Positions 29,209-39,076 of a stretch of 44,721 nt of DNA are shown piece after piece (the first letter of the stretch is position 1; each line of letters opens with the position of its first letter). Location: assembly GCA_028700655.1 (NCBI GenBank), contig JAQVSG010000010.1, forward strand, positions 1 to 44,721, given 5' to 3'. The DNA comes from Caldisericia bacterium. Its GTDB lineage: Bacteria; Caldisericota; Caldisericia; UBA6126. The translations under genes and the position numbers were made by a program. The notes beneath the pieces were generated by a model that made no database searches, was not told the origin of the DNA, and worked only from the letters and a program-made list of their open reading frames with translations.

Positions 29209-29639
29209 TCTTCTTTCTCCTTGTATGCAACCAGCATAGATCGCACTTGTTTTTGATAACATTCTGGGGCTTGGCTTACGATCTTCTCAATCCACTCTTT
29301 CTGTTCTGAAGTCAGTGGCTTTTTTCGTTTTTTAGGTTGTACTTGTTTTACATTTCCTACCACAAATCGAATCTCTTTGACCATATCTTGTTGCAATGTG
29401 CGATTGATTTTCTCGATCATCTCTTCTTTCATTTGGTGTAGCTCTGTAACATAGATAGAATTTTTGCATGCAATCGTAAGGAGACCTGTCCTAAAACCAA
29501 GAATTTTGGTGGATCGAGCCAGCATTTTTCCTACAGCTTGTGGGTACGCATTATGGATGAAAGAACTCTCAATAATATTTTTTCGATCGTATTTTCGTCG
29601 TGAAAAAAAGGAGTGAAGAGATTGGTTAATTTTCTCCAT
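29181..29639 (-). CDS. DUF721/DciA-like protein
   Basis: AVGKMLARSTKILGFRTGLLTIACKNSIYVTELHQMKEEMIEKIN; follows recF. Confidence 0.8.
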   Translation of the reverse strand: MEKINQSLHSFFSRRKYDRKNIIESSFIHNAYPQAVGKMLARSTKILGFRTGLLTIACKNSIYVTELHQMKEEMIEKINRTLQQDMVKEIRFVVGNVKQVQPKKRKKPLTSEQKEWIEKIVSQAPECYQKQVRSMLVAYKEKEECSKRGSQI

Positions 29640-30693
29640 ATACACTTCCGTCTCGTACTTCTAACAATCGTCCAGAATCCTTTACACAACTCGGTTGCAA
29701 AGAAGTTAAAAACAATTGTGCTTTCGGTCGAATAAACTCAAACAATGTTTGAAAATTATCCGCGTCAAGTTCGGATTGAAAATCGTCCAACAAAACAACA
29801 GGAACATTTTTTGTTTCTTGTTCTAAAAAATGAAACTCACACAATTTGAGCACAAAGGATACAATTTTTTGCTCTCCTTCAGAACCATAAATACGCAATG
29901 ATTTTGTATTTCGTTTCATACTAATCCGGTCTAGGTGAGCACCAATCAGTGATGTACCACGAGCAATCTCTTGCTCTTCCAAGAGCTTCCTATTCACATC
30001 CAATTGGGAAGGAGAATAGACAATACGTATTTCCTGTAAAATAGGAAACTGTAGTCGATCACACACAGAAATAAACACATTCTGCATTTTTTCAATCGTT
30101 TTTTGTCTTTCTTTTTGAATGACCGTCGATACATGAAGAAGGGTATGTGTTAATGTGTCGTAAAGCTTTCTATCTTGGCTTTCACGAAGACCTTTTTTTA
30201 GTAAACAGTTTCTCGACTTATAAGTCAGAGCATACCGATTTAAAATAGAGAGATAGGGAGGATTTTCTTTCGCATGAATCCGATCGATAAATTTTCTCCG
30301 ATACTCTGGTCCCCCTTTCACAAGTTCTGGGGTACTGGGCGTCATTAACACAACATAACAAGTACCGAACAAATCCACAATTCGCTGGTTTTCCATTCCA
30401 TTTACGGTAATTTTCTTTTTCCCGTTTTTTTCCCATGAAATGGCAACTGTTTTGTCTGCACCATGGGTGAAGATATCTACTTCAGTACGTAGAAAAGAGG
30501 CCCCATAATTGAGCAAATGGAGATCTTGGCGAGTCCGAAAACCGTTTCCTTGCAGAGAAAAATAGAGAGCTTCCAGAAAATTCGTTTTCCCCGCTCCATT
30601 TTTCCCAACAATCACATTCACATTTCGAGAAAAAGAGCATGCAATCTGTTCAAAACTTCGAAAATTTGTTGCCTGCAAGTGGTCAACAAACAT
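29626..30693 (-). CDS. recF: RecF
   Basis: NVIVGKNGAGKTNFLEALYF, VVLLDDFQSELDADN, adjacent to dnaN. Confidence 0.95.
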   Translation of the reverse strand: MFVDHLQATNFRSFEQIACSFSRNVNVIVGKNGAGKTNFLEALYFSLQGNGFRTRQDLHLLNYGASFLRTEVDIFTHGADKTVAISWEKNGKKKITVNGMENQRIVDLFGTCYVVLMTPSTPELVKGGPEYRRKFIDRIHAKENPPYLSILNRYALTYKSRNCLLKKGLRESQDRKLYDTLTHTLLHVSTVIQKERQKTIEKMQNVFISVCDRLQFPILQEIRIVYSPSQLDVNRKLLEEQEIARGTSLIGAHLDRISMKRNTKSLRIYGSEGEQKIVSFVLKLCEFHFLEQETKNVPVVLLDDFQSELDADNFQTLFEFIRPKAQLFLTSLQPSCVKDSGRLLEVRDGSVYGEN

Positions 30694-31802
30694 TATTTCA
30701 TCCGAATTGTCACCAGAACGTACAAGTAATTATCAGAATCAGGTTCTTTGATAACCAGAGGATGGATAGAGCCTTGCAGGTTGTACTCTACAAGACTGGT
30801 TTCTACTCCCTCAACACCTTCGATCATATACCGGGCATCAAAGAGGACTTCGCACGCTTCACCACTGCGATTCATAAACTCAACAGGGACTTCTTCTTCT
30901 CCAGATCCAACTTCAGGATCGCTTGCGACCAACATAATGGAGTTCTCCTTCAGTTTCATACTAATGCGGCCCGTATTGGTACGAACAACCAGGTATAATC
31001 TTTGCAGGGCGTGGAGGAGTTTTTCGCGGTTTACAATAAAGCGGTATGCCGATTCTTTAGGTATGACTTTTGTATAGTCAGGAAAAGTTGAATCCACAAG
31101 TCTCGAAACTAGCGTTTGATTTTCAAATGTGAACTTTATCTCGCGTTCTGCAACAACCATGGTCATTTTGTCTGTGCTTGCTTTCATCGAAATACGAGAT
31201 AAGATTTTAAAAACTTTGGGAAGTGCTAAAACACGAATTGTGTTATAGTCTTTCTCTTCTATGGTTTTTGCAACCACCAATCTTTGTGCATCGGAAGCAA
31301 TCATCCGAAGTTCGTTGCCATCAGACTGCAAAGGAATGCAATGTAAATTAAGATTCCCTTCCACCTTCTGGGAAACAGCAGGAGACACTTTGTTGTACAA
31401 AGAAATTAAATGGCTACTAGAAACTTCGTAGGAAGAACCTGACACCTCCGGCAAAGTAGGGAATTCTTCCGGATTGATACAGTGAATCGAAAAATGGTTT
31501 GTTTGACCAAATATGGTAAGATGCAAATCCTGAAACTCGAGTTTGATAAACTCTTCTTCCATATTTTTTACAATATCGGTCAGCAATTTTGCGGGGATCG
31601 CAACTGTTACATCCCCATCTGCTTCGCACTCCAGATGACTGGTGAAACCAATCTCTAAATCGGAGGCGGTGATGGTAATGATTTGATTCGCCACGGAGAA
31701 ATGAAAACAGTTCAACACAGGTACTAAAGAGCTAGAAGGAATTACAGTAATCATCTCTTGCAAAATGGTACTAAGGTCATTTTTCTTACATTGTACTATC
31801 AT
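30693..31802 (-). CDS. dnaN: DNA polymerase III beta subunit (sliding clamp)
   Basis: MIVQCKKNDLSTILQEMITVIPSSSLVPVLNCFHF...; DARYMIEGVEGV; overlaps recF by TAATG. Confidence 0.95.
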   Translation of the reverse strand: MIVQCKKNDLSTILQEMITVIPSSSLVPVLNCFHFSVANQIITITASDLEIGFTSHLECEADGDVTVAIPAKLLTDIVKNMEEEFIKLEFQDLHLTIFGQTNHFSIHCINPEEFPTLPEVSGSSYEVSSSHLISLYNKVSPAVSQKVEGNLNLHCIPLQSDGNELRMIASDAQRLVVAKTIEEKDYNTIRVLALPKVFKILSRISMKASTDKMTMVVAEREIKFTFENQTLVSRLVDSTFPDYTKVIPKESAYRFIVNREKLLHALQRLYLVVRTNTGRISMKLKENSIMLVASDPEVGSGEEEVPVEFMNRSGEACEVLFDARYMIEGVEGVETSLVEYNLQGSIHPLVIKEPDSDNYLYVLVTIRMK

Positions 31803-31816
31803 TTTATATACCTCTT

Positions 31817-34528
31817 TTAGGTGAAATGGAAATAGAGAAAGATTGTTTGCGTACCGCCATCCCATTCTATTGTAGCACCTAAAGGTTCTGTGACAAATCG
31901 GAGCGGTACCATCGTGCGATTGTTCAAAATGAATGGAGCAGCATCAATCTTAGCCATTTTACCATTTACAAAAATTTCTCTTTTCCCTATCCATAATACT
32001 ACTTCGTTTTGTTTATACAAAACTTGAATCCTTTTTTCTTGGGGATCCCATTGAACAGATCCACCTACTATTTCACTCACGAAGCGAAGGGGAACATATG
32101 TTCTTTGTGATTGTAGAATAGGAGGTGCTTCCAGCTCCCAAGGCCACAGATAATCATTTACATACACATGTTGGTTTTGTATTTGCAATCGAATCGTATA
32201 GGATTCTGAAATACAGCTCACTTCAATTGATCTTTCTTGTACAGATTGGTCGGTGGCAATGGCTCGAAATTGTAGTTGACTTATACCGGCAGGCACTCCA
32301 ACCAAGGTTGAAAAGAGCCCATCTGAAGAAAGAGAAATCGGTTGATTTTGAACATAAAGTTTTGCTTTCGGATCGGCTTTGCCTTGTATTTCAAAAACGG
32401 GATGAAAGACAGTAATATTAGCATCCTTGTATAGTTGCAGTGAAGAGGGTCGAGGGATCAGTGACAGTTCGTTGGAAAAATCACTATGAGCCCCTTCTTT
32501 TGTCACTGCCTTCAGGGTGTAGTAATACAATACTCCATTGCTAACAGTATCGTCCACATACATTTCCTCTTGTCCAGGTAGGGAAGCAATTCGAACCATT
32601 TCATCACCAGACACTGTGGATCGATATACATCCAGGGACCAAATCCCAGGATATTTTTTCCAATACAAAACAGATCTAGTATCGGATCCATAAATTTTTT
32701 CAAGAGTCGGAGGTTGCAGAAAAGAAGAATCTCCTTTTAAGGTTTTCATAGATACGGGGATGTGAATCGATTTTGGTTCCATTCCAGATCCCGAGCATAA
32801 CAATATCAATTCCGCCTGATATTCCCCAGGAGGAACTTGGGTACCATCTGCTTGTATTGTTAATACTGCCGAACCCTGAGGAGCAATGCTGCCCGAAGTG
32901 GGCTCGTAATCCAACCATATAGGGGTAAGATCCTGAGAAGGTATACCGGTCACCATATTCGAGTTGGTGCTCTCATTGCCGTAAGTATCAAAAGCCCTTA
33001 CGATATATCTGTATTTTACACCATTTTCCAAAGGTGCATCTTCGTAATAATGAACAATACCGACAGTATCGATAAAAGAAAACTCCATCTCAAATTCTTT
33101 TTTTCGGTAGATATGAAATCCTGCTAAATCTGGTTTGGGTTGTTCTATATCCCAACTCAAAATGAATTTCTGGTGGCCTGGATAGCCTTTCAATCTTGCA
33201 GGAGCAAAGGGTGGAATCACATTTTCGCCGACGCGGCAGAATGCAATCATATCTCCACTATTGTCTTCTACGTACAAAAAACCTTGCGCCATTACGAGAG
33301 GGGAGTTAATAGGAAACGACAAGGAATGCAACCAAATATCCGATCCATTGTTTCGATCAAAACAATAAATAGTCCCATCGTTTCCACCAAAATAGACAGT
33401 ATTCCATGCCACAATGGGTGGTATCAGAATGGTTGTTCCTACATTTTTTTCCCATTTTTTTTGCCCAGACAAGCGGTGCAAAGCAATCGCTTTCCCAGTC
33501 CCTGTAGAAAAGAAGACGTATTGTTCATCGACAGCGATAGAGGCTGTAATATAATCTTCTATGGGGTATTTCCATATCTCGTTTCCATCCAGAGAAAAAC
33601 AAACAACAGTACTCTGGAGATTGTTTTCATCAGTGGAGCAATAGTAAAGATTGTGTGCAAAGAATACGGCGGGTCCTGGAATAGGGTGGTCGGTGGTCAT
33701 AGAGTATACTTCGCTGCCCGTTCGGCAATGGGCTATCCAAAGGTTTGTATGATTCAAAACAGCCGCCAAAATTCCTTCATCGGTGGCAATAAAATCACAT
33801 TTCCCCTGACGATACCAAAGTTCACGTCCTGTAATAAGATCCAAACAGATCAGTTTCGATTGTGTACCAATAAACAACAAACCTTCCCATGCCGCAATAC
33901 CATACAAATTGGGTACAAAATAAGGTTTTGTCCAAATGACTTGCTTGGCAATTCGATCAAACAAAACAAGGTTCTGATTTGTAGCCACAATTAGATATCT
34001 TGTATAAAGATGAACGGAATATATGGCATCGCCTATGTGGTAAGAGTCTTGTTTGACGCCAGTTCTACTGTGAATATGATGGATTCTGCCATCCTCGGAG
34101 GGTAGGTATAGGTTGGTACCAGATAAAACAGGAGGTAACACGGCCTTGCTATAAGTGGATCGCCATTTCTGTTCAAAAGGGGGAGACGTTGATTCTATCT
34201 TGTTGTATCCTGTTCTTGCATAATCATACTGAGGAGTTACCCATGGAGAGCCAACTTCCTCAGAAGACACGCCGTCCGTTTCAAGAAAACTATTGTTTTG
34301 GCTTGGATTGGGTACTGCTTCTTTAACGACAGCAAATTGTAAAGGCTGTGTCGTTTGATTTGTAATTAACACTGCTTTGGTATCTCTCTGAGTAGAAGTT
34401 TGAGAGAAGGAAACAGACGAAGGCTCAACAGTGATATTGGCACTCCCCTGTACGGAATAAAAAAGAAATTGAGACTCCGATATCAGCAGACAAAGTAGTA
34501 CAACCAAGCAAAACCGAATTGTTTTCAT
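31817..34528 (-). CDS. Secreted protein: PQQ-type beta-propeller, fibronectin III-like modules, copper amine oxidase N-terminal-like domain
   Basis: Repeated propeller motifs (TGRELWYRQG, SGQKKWEKNVG, NGSDIWLHSL), FN3-like YRYIVRAFDTYGNES, C-terminal RTYVPLRFVSEIVGGSVQWD and RTMVPLRFVTEPLGATIEWD. Confidence 0.88.
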   Translation of the reverse strand: MKTIRFCLVVLLCLLISESQFLFYSVQGSANITVEPSSVSFSQTSTQRDTKAVLITNQTTQPLQFAVVKEAVPNPSQNNSFLETDGVSSEEVGSPWVTPQYDYARTGYNKIESTSPPFEQKWRSTYSKAVLPPVLSGTNLYLPSEDGRIHHIHSRTGVKQDSYHIGDAIYSVHLYTRYLIVATNQNLVLFDRIAKQVIWTKPYFVPNLYGIAAWEGLLFIGTQSKLICLDLITGRELWYRQGKCDFIATDEGILAAVLNHTNLWIAHCRTGSEVYSMTTDHPIPGPAVFFAHNLYYCSTDENNLQSTVVCFSLDGNEIWKYPIEDYITASIAVDEQYVFFSTGTGKAIALHRLSGQKKWEKNVGTTILIPPIVAWNTVYFGGNDGTIYCFDRNNGSDIWLHSLSFPINSPLVMAQGFLYVEDNSGDMIAFCRVGENVIPPFAPARLKGYPGHQKFILSWDIEQPKPDLAGFHIYRKKEFEMEFSFIDTVGIVHYYEDAPLENGVKYRYIVRAFDTYGNESTNSNMVTGIPSQDLTPIWLDYEPTSGSIAPQGSAVLTIQADGTQVPPGEYQAELILLCSGSGMEPKSIHIPVSMKTLKGDSSFLQPPTLEKIYGSDTRSVLYWKKYPGIWSLDVYRSTVSGDEMVRIASLPGQEEMYVDDTVSNGVLYYYTLKAVTKEGAHSDFSNELSLIPRPSSLQLYKDANITVFHPVFEIQGKADPKAKLYVQNQPISLSSDGLFSTLVGVPAGISQLQFRAIATDQSVQERSIEVSCISESYTIRLQIQNQHVYVNDYLWPWELEAPPILQSQRTYVPLRFVSEIVGGSVQWDPQEKRIQVLYKQNEVVLWIGKREIFVNGKMAKIDAAPFILNNRTMVPLRFVTEPLGATIEWDGGTQTIFLYFHFT

Positions 34529-34737
34529 GTGGATGATTTTTTTCCAGCCTCCAACCATTTTAATTTTGTTTCAACCGTTAATACGATACCAAATAAAATG
34601 AGAATGCTCCCTGCACAGATCACAAGCATCTTCTGCTCACCAGCTAGGTGGTAAAAGGAGCACAGCCCCAACAAAACTACAATGACAAAAAGTATAATGA
34701 ATGACAAAGCTGTAAGTATATTTTCACTTTTTTTCAT
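34525..34737 (-). CDS. Small two-TM membrane protein
   Basis: Two hydrophobic segments; ATGA overlap with the downstream gene. Confidence 0.55.
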   Translation of the reverse strand: MKKSENILTALSFIILFVIVVLLGLCSFYHLAGEQKMLVICAGSILILFGIVLTVETKLKWLEAGKKSST

Positions 34738-34739
34738 AC

Positions 34740-35033
34740 TTAATCCTCCAAATGCCATTTTTGAATCCAGGAATCAAACCATGACAAGCGTCTTTTAATG
34801 TTCCCGTCACGGGTATCATGCAAATAGATAATGAACCCAAGAAACATGACAAAACCAACAAAGAGAATGAGTGCAATGAGGAACATCAAAAAATGGGTTG
34901 TCTGATACCCAAAACGAATCAGCAATTGTACTTTTGAAAAAAGTACATTGCCCATAACAACAGTTGGTAGCAAGGCGACCCAGAAAAACCAACTGCTATT
35001 TCTGATGAACCAATGCGCCTTTTCTTTTTTCAT
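34740..35033 (-). CDS. Small membrane protein, accessory of the cytochrome b operon
   Basis: Two hydrophobic segments; overlaps the 3' end of the cytochrome b gene. Confidence 0.6.
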   Translation of the reverse strand: MKKEKAHWFIRNSSWFFWVALLPTVVMGNVLFSKVQLLIRFGYQTTHFLMFLIALILFVGFVMFLGFIIYLHDTRDGNIKRRLSWFDSWIQKWHLED

Positions 35034-36147
35034 TACGCTCTACTTTCTTTTGCCACCATCCAAACCCAAGTATAAATGCAATATAGATACCAAAAATCCA
35101 AGGGATGTCAGCACGTAAAATTTCAGATTCTGAATAAATCGCCGATCTCCAAGAAAGAATAATGAACAATGCATATCCAAGAACTAGAAGCGAATTCCAA
35201 AGAGGTCGTTTGGAGGGTTTTTTAAAATGGTTTCGTTCAATATACGGCATAAAAATGACGAATACTAAAAAGATGATGTTGAAGAGAATTCCCCACAAAA
35301 AGTCCAGGATTTTTAAGAAATAATATACAAAAAGGAAGTACCAATCCGGCAATATGTGTTCTGGAGGAGAAGAAGGATCCGCTGGGGCGAGAGAATGAGC
35401 CGGTTCAGCAATTTGCCATACAATCACAATGGCAAACAGTAGAATCACTCCCAATGCAGGTAAATTGACTCGTTTTTTTCGGAAGAAATAATAGTAGGAC
35501 TCAGCCAATACAACAATACCCACTGGTAACACATAGTGAAGGGCATAGAATCGAGTGAGTGTATTGGTACAAATAACAACCGACCCCCGCGCAATGAATT
35601 GGATGAAAGATCCTAGATGCAAATTGCCCAAAAGTGGGAGTTCATCTACAAAAGAAGGCATCGTGGTTCCAATGGTTGTAGCCCAGTAAGCCCTCTGGTC
35701 CATGGGTAATATATAGCCGCTAAATCCAAAAACAGTCGTAATGACCACAAAAAGTACAGCCCAAAACCATGTAAACTCATGAGGCTGTTTGTGTTCTGCT
35801 GCAAAGAAAAGACGGAACACGCGAAGCATCGCTAATATGATGATCGTATCTGCTAAATATCTATGAAAACCTCGCAACCATGGACCAATAGCAACCCCCC
35901 ACAATTGGAGTGTCATGATAGACTCAACACTCCTATACGCCATTTCAAAAGAAGGAATATAGTAAATGGCGAGTATGGATCCTAGTAAAATTTGTATCAA
36001 CAAACCAGAATACAGCATTCCTCCAATCCAATAAGCAGGATTTTTCGGGTGTTTTGGTTGTAATGTTTCGTCAAAAAGATCTATATTTCGAAATCGATTT
36101 TTGATCCAGTACGTTATTTTTTGCCATGTGTTCTCTCGTGCAGACAT
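34996..36147 (-). CDS. Cytochrome b/b6-type protein with Qo motif PDWY; heme bH ligands absent
   Basis: RGFHRY...GYILPMDQRAYWATT...TLTRFYALHYVLP...PPEHILPDWYFL. H95 and H204 present; residues 109 and 218 are R and Y. Confidence 0.9.
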   Translation of the reverse strand: MSARENTWQKITYWIKNRFRNIDLFDETLQPKHPKNPAYWIGGMLYSGLLIQILLGSILAIYYIPSFEMAYRSVESIMTLQLWGVAIGPWLRGFHRYLADTIIILAMLRVFRLFFAAEHKQPHEFTWFWAVLFVVITTVFGFSGYILPMDQRAYWATTIGTTMPSFVDELPLLGNLHLGSFIQFIARGSVVICTNTLTRFYALHYVLPVGIVVLAESYYYFFRKKRVNLPALGVILLFAIVIVWQIAEPAHSLAPADPSSPPEHILPDWYFLFVYYFLKILDFLWGILFNIIFLVFVIFMPYIERNHFKKPSKRPLWNSLLVLGYALFIILSWRSAIYSESEILRADIPWIFGIYIAFILGFGWWQKKVERNEKRKGALVHQK

Positions 36148-36156
36148 AACTTCCTC

Positions 36157-37044
36157 CTAGTATTCTTTTTCCAGAGTTTTTAACTCTTTCCAGGAAAAAA
36201 TGGGTCCATCTTGGCAAACATATTTGCCTCCACAGTTGCAATGTCCACATTTTCCAATTCCACATTTCATGTGATTCTCAAGGGAGACATACACCAAATC
36301 ATCAGGAAAATGAATAGTTGACAAATTATTAAGAATGGATTGGAACATAACAGGGGGTCCCACTACTAGAATCACGGTATTGGTTTGATCGGGAGAAGTA
36401 TGATGGAATAAGACTTCACTACAATCGCAATAGGATTTATCAACAAGATTACATACAAACCCTACATTGCCATCCCAACCTTTTTCAGGTTTATCAATGG
36501 TGATTTTACAGGTTGTTTTTTTCTTTAATCTCCATTGCTTCATTTCTTCTCGATAAATGATCTCTTGGGAATTTCTAGCACCAAACAGAATCTCTAGTTC
36601 CCCATATTGATCTTGGTTTCGAAAATAATCTTCAACAACACTTCGTAGTGGAACTAAACCAATTCCTCCTGCCACTAAAACGATGTTTTTCCCACGGAAT
36701 GTGTCCATTGGGAATCCGTTCCCAAAGGGACCTCTTAAGCCTAGATAATCCCCTTTTTGTAGGGTATGAATTTGGCTGGTAACAACCCCTGTTTTGGCAA
36801 TACAAAAAAGAAGAGTATGATTGATTGGGTCGTAGTCAGAGACAGATATTGGGGCTTCTCCAACCCCCGGTATAGAAAGTTGATAGAATTGCCCAGGGAT
36901 AAATTTTTCTGGATAGTTCTCTTTGGGTAAATCCACCAGAAAATGTTTTACTGTACTCGTCTGTTGACCAACTTCACGAATGGACGCAAAAAAGGGTAGA
37001 TAGGGATTATTCGTGGATGAAGGGATTTTTTTATTCTTCTCCAT
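36157..37044 (-). CDS. FAD/NAD-binding oxidoreductase with [2Fe-2S] C-terminus (HydG/FlxA-like)
   Basis: PGQFYQLSIPGVGEAPISVSD, LGLRGPFGNGFP, LVAGGIGLVPLRS, C-terminal MKCGIGKCGHCNCGGKYVCQDGP. Confidence 0.9.
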   Translation of the reverse strand: MEKNKKIPSSTNNPYLPFFASIREVGQQTSTVKHFLVDLPKENYPEKFIPGQFYQLSIPGVGEAPISVSDYDPINHTLLFCIAKTGVVTSQIHTLQKGDYLGLRGPFGNGFPMDTFRGKNIVLVAGGIGLVPLRSVVEDYFRNQDQYGELEILFGARNSQEIIYREEMKQWRLKKKTTCKITIDKPEKGWDGNVGFVCNLVDKSYCDCSEVLFHHTSPDQTNTVILVVGPPVMFQSILNNLSTIHFPDDLVYVSLENHMKCGIGKCGHCNCGGKYVCQDGPIFSWKELKTLEKEY

Positions 37045-38074
37045 GATCAACAACCTCCTTAATATCTTTAATAATAGACACCATGTCAATATTTACAGGA
37101 CAAGATCGAGTACATCGTCCGCATCCTGTGCAAGAAAAGAGTCCAAGCTGCTCGACTGAATACTGATATTTATGCATTACTCTCTGCCGCAATCGAGCTT
37201 CTCTTGTAGCTCTAGGATTATGTCCCGAAGCATGCAAGGTAAAGGCATAGTTTTGGCACGTATCCCATGTTCGGTATCGACATCCATCTTGGCAAGTTTC
37301 TAACAAGTCGGCAGAATCAAAACAAGTGCAGGTGGGACAGTTGAATGTACAAGCACCACAAGCAATGCATACATCACTGTATGACTTCCAGATTGAAGAG
37401 GAGTACGCAGAATCAATGCGGCCTTTGATGGATAATAAATCCACCTTTTCTCGAATCATTGATTCTGTTTGCTTCTGAATGGATGGGAGAACTTCATTAT
37501 CTGCCTCTGGAGAATCTTCAAGCAAGGACGGTATTTTTTCAATCAGATCCTTTCCTTTAACAGTGAGCACTTCAACAAGATAAAAGGAGTCTGTTTTTGC
37601 CATCATAATATCGGCGCCTTTTGAATCTACAGGTGAATTACCCACAGATGTGCAAAAACACGTATTGAGAGGATTTTGACATGCCCATCCTATAAGGATC
37701 GTGTGTTTCCATTTTTCCAGCACATAGACATCTTGGTGTGTTGTCGAATAGAATTCTTTTACATAGGCTATTGCATGCAAATCGCAAGGCCGAATCCCTA
37801 GAATAATTTGTGGTTCGTTATGCAGCGTTTCTTTCAGCGTTGCTTTCCCATCTTTTTGTAGATGAAATGTATACAAGGTTTCCATTTGAGGAAATAAATA
37901 TTCTTTGGGAGATCGGAGAGGGTTGCTCCCCTCTAACACTATGTCAGCTACTTGTTCAACAGGCCTAAATTCGCGTTCACCTGCATCGGTTTTAACAGGA
38001 GCAATCAGAGTAGCTTGCTTTTGCAATTCCTGTAGAAAGGCTTGTAAATTGTTGATTTTGAGTCTCTTTCTCAT
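37031..38074 (-). CDS. [4Fe-4S] dicluster protein, HydB/AsrA/FlxB-like
   Basis: CIACGACTFNCPTCTCFD and CTGCGRCTRSCPVNIDM. Confidence 0.85.
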   Translation of the reverse strand: MRKRLKINNLQAFLQELQKQATLIAPVKTDAGEREFRPVEQVADIVLEGSNPLRSPKEYLFPQMETLYTFHLQKDGKATLKETLHNEPQIILGIRPCDLHAIAYVKEFYSTTHQDVYVLEKWKHTILIGWACQNPLNTCFCTSVGNSPVDSKGADIMMAKTDSFYLVEVLTVKGKDLIEKIPSLLEDSPEADNEVLPSIQKQTESMIREKVDLLSIKGRIDSAYSSSIWKSYSDVCIACGACTFNCPTCTCFDSADLLETCQDGCRYRTWDTCQNYAFTLHASGHNPRATREARLRQRVMHKYQYSVEQLGLFSCTGCGRCTRSCPVNIDMVSIIKDIKEVVDHGEE

Positions 38075-38083
38075 GATTCCTCC

Positions 38084-39076
38084 TTACACCAAATCTTCGC
38101 CCAAATTGTAGGAAAGAAGTTTTTGTCTTTCATCGTTGGTTTTTCCCGGTTTATAACCAAACTCTTCTTCCATACATCGGTTGAAATATTCAAAAAATAT
38201 ATGAAGCGGAATATCTTTCGGACAGGCTCTTTCGCATTCACCACAACCCGTACAGTTGGGGGCTATATGATGGAACCGAATCATGTGATACAAAATTGTA
38301 TTCTCTGTTGTCACTTGATTTTCCACTAGCTTTGCACGTTCTTTGGGTTTATCAAACACACACTGATCAGAACAAAAGCAAGCAGGGCAAATATTGCGAC
38401 ACGCATTGCAACGGATACATCTACTAAGTTCTTGATGAATCTTCTGTTGTAACTCTTTGGGACTCATCGTATCTTGCGGTAATTTCTTATGAGTTTGGTA
38501 ACGGTGTTTCAAGCGTGTGCGATATTCTTTTTCGTCACCCACAAAATAGTAGCCATAGTAGTAGGGCAAATCACAGTTTCGAGCATCCTCGCATTTGCGA
38601 AGCCAACTTTCTCTTTTTTCAAAGACATACTCTTTTCCACTGATATCAGTACATAGGATCTGAAAATCAGTTTCCTGCATGTCAACGATAGACTGATCAC
38701 AATGTTTTTCAATCTTCTTTCGATCAATGATTCCATCACAAGCTACCACAATTAGATTCACCAAAGTCTCGGATATTTGTTGATCAGAAAATGTTTGCAT
38801 GACAGATTTAGCATCACAAGGTTTGCACACAATATGAATCTTCCCCTTAAAATGAGGGGGCAGAATCTCTTGTCGATTCCTTTCGTTAAGATATTTTGCT
38901 AACGATATATCACAAAAAGAATCAAATACGATATCTTGAATATCCTCTTTTCGATACAAAAAAGCAGGAGTTCGGTGTCCAGGCAAAGATGCATTTTTCC
39001 ATGCTATGATTAAATCGCCTGGTTTCCATATCTGTGTTAAAAGTTGCTGAACATTTTGCTCAATTTGCTTTTTCAT
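38084..39076 (-). CDS. [4Fe-4S] dicluster protein, FlxC-like
   Basis: CIRCNACRNICPACFCSDQC and CTGCGECERACPKDIPLHIFF; strong RBS before ATG. Confidence 0.82.
   Translation of the reverse strand: MKKQIEQNVQQLLTQIWKPGDLIIAWKNASLPGHRTPAFLYRKEDIQDIVFDSFCDISLAKYLNERNRQEILPPHFKGKIHIVCKPCDAKSVMQTFSDQQISETLVNLIVVACDGIIDRKKIEKHCDQSIVDMQETDFQILCTDISGKEYVFEKRESWLRKCEDARNCDLPYYYGYYFVGDEKEYRTRLKHRYQTHKKLPQDTMSPKELQQKIHQELSRCIRCNACRNICPACFCSDQCVFDKPKERAKLVENQVTTENTILYHMIRFHHIAPNCTGCGECERACPKDIPLHIFFEYFNRCMEEEFGYKPGKTNDERQKLLSYNLGEDLV

Noticed and set aside
33140-33994. 284-aa plus-strand ORF
   Set aside because: Lies wholly antisense to the well-supported PQQ/FN3 protein; composition is not protein-like and no family is recognised.
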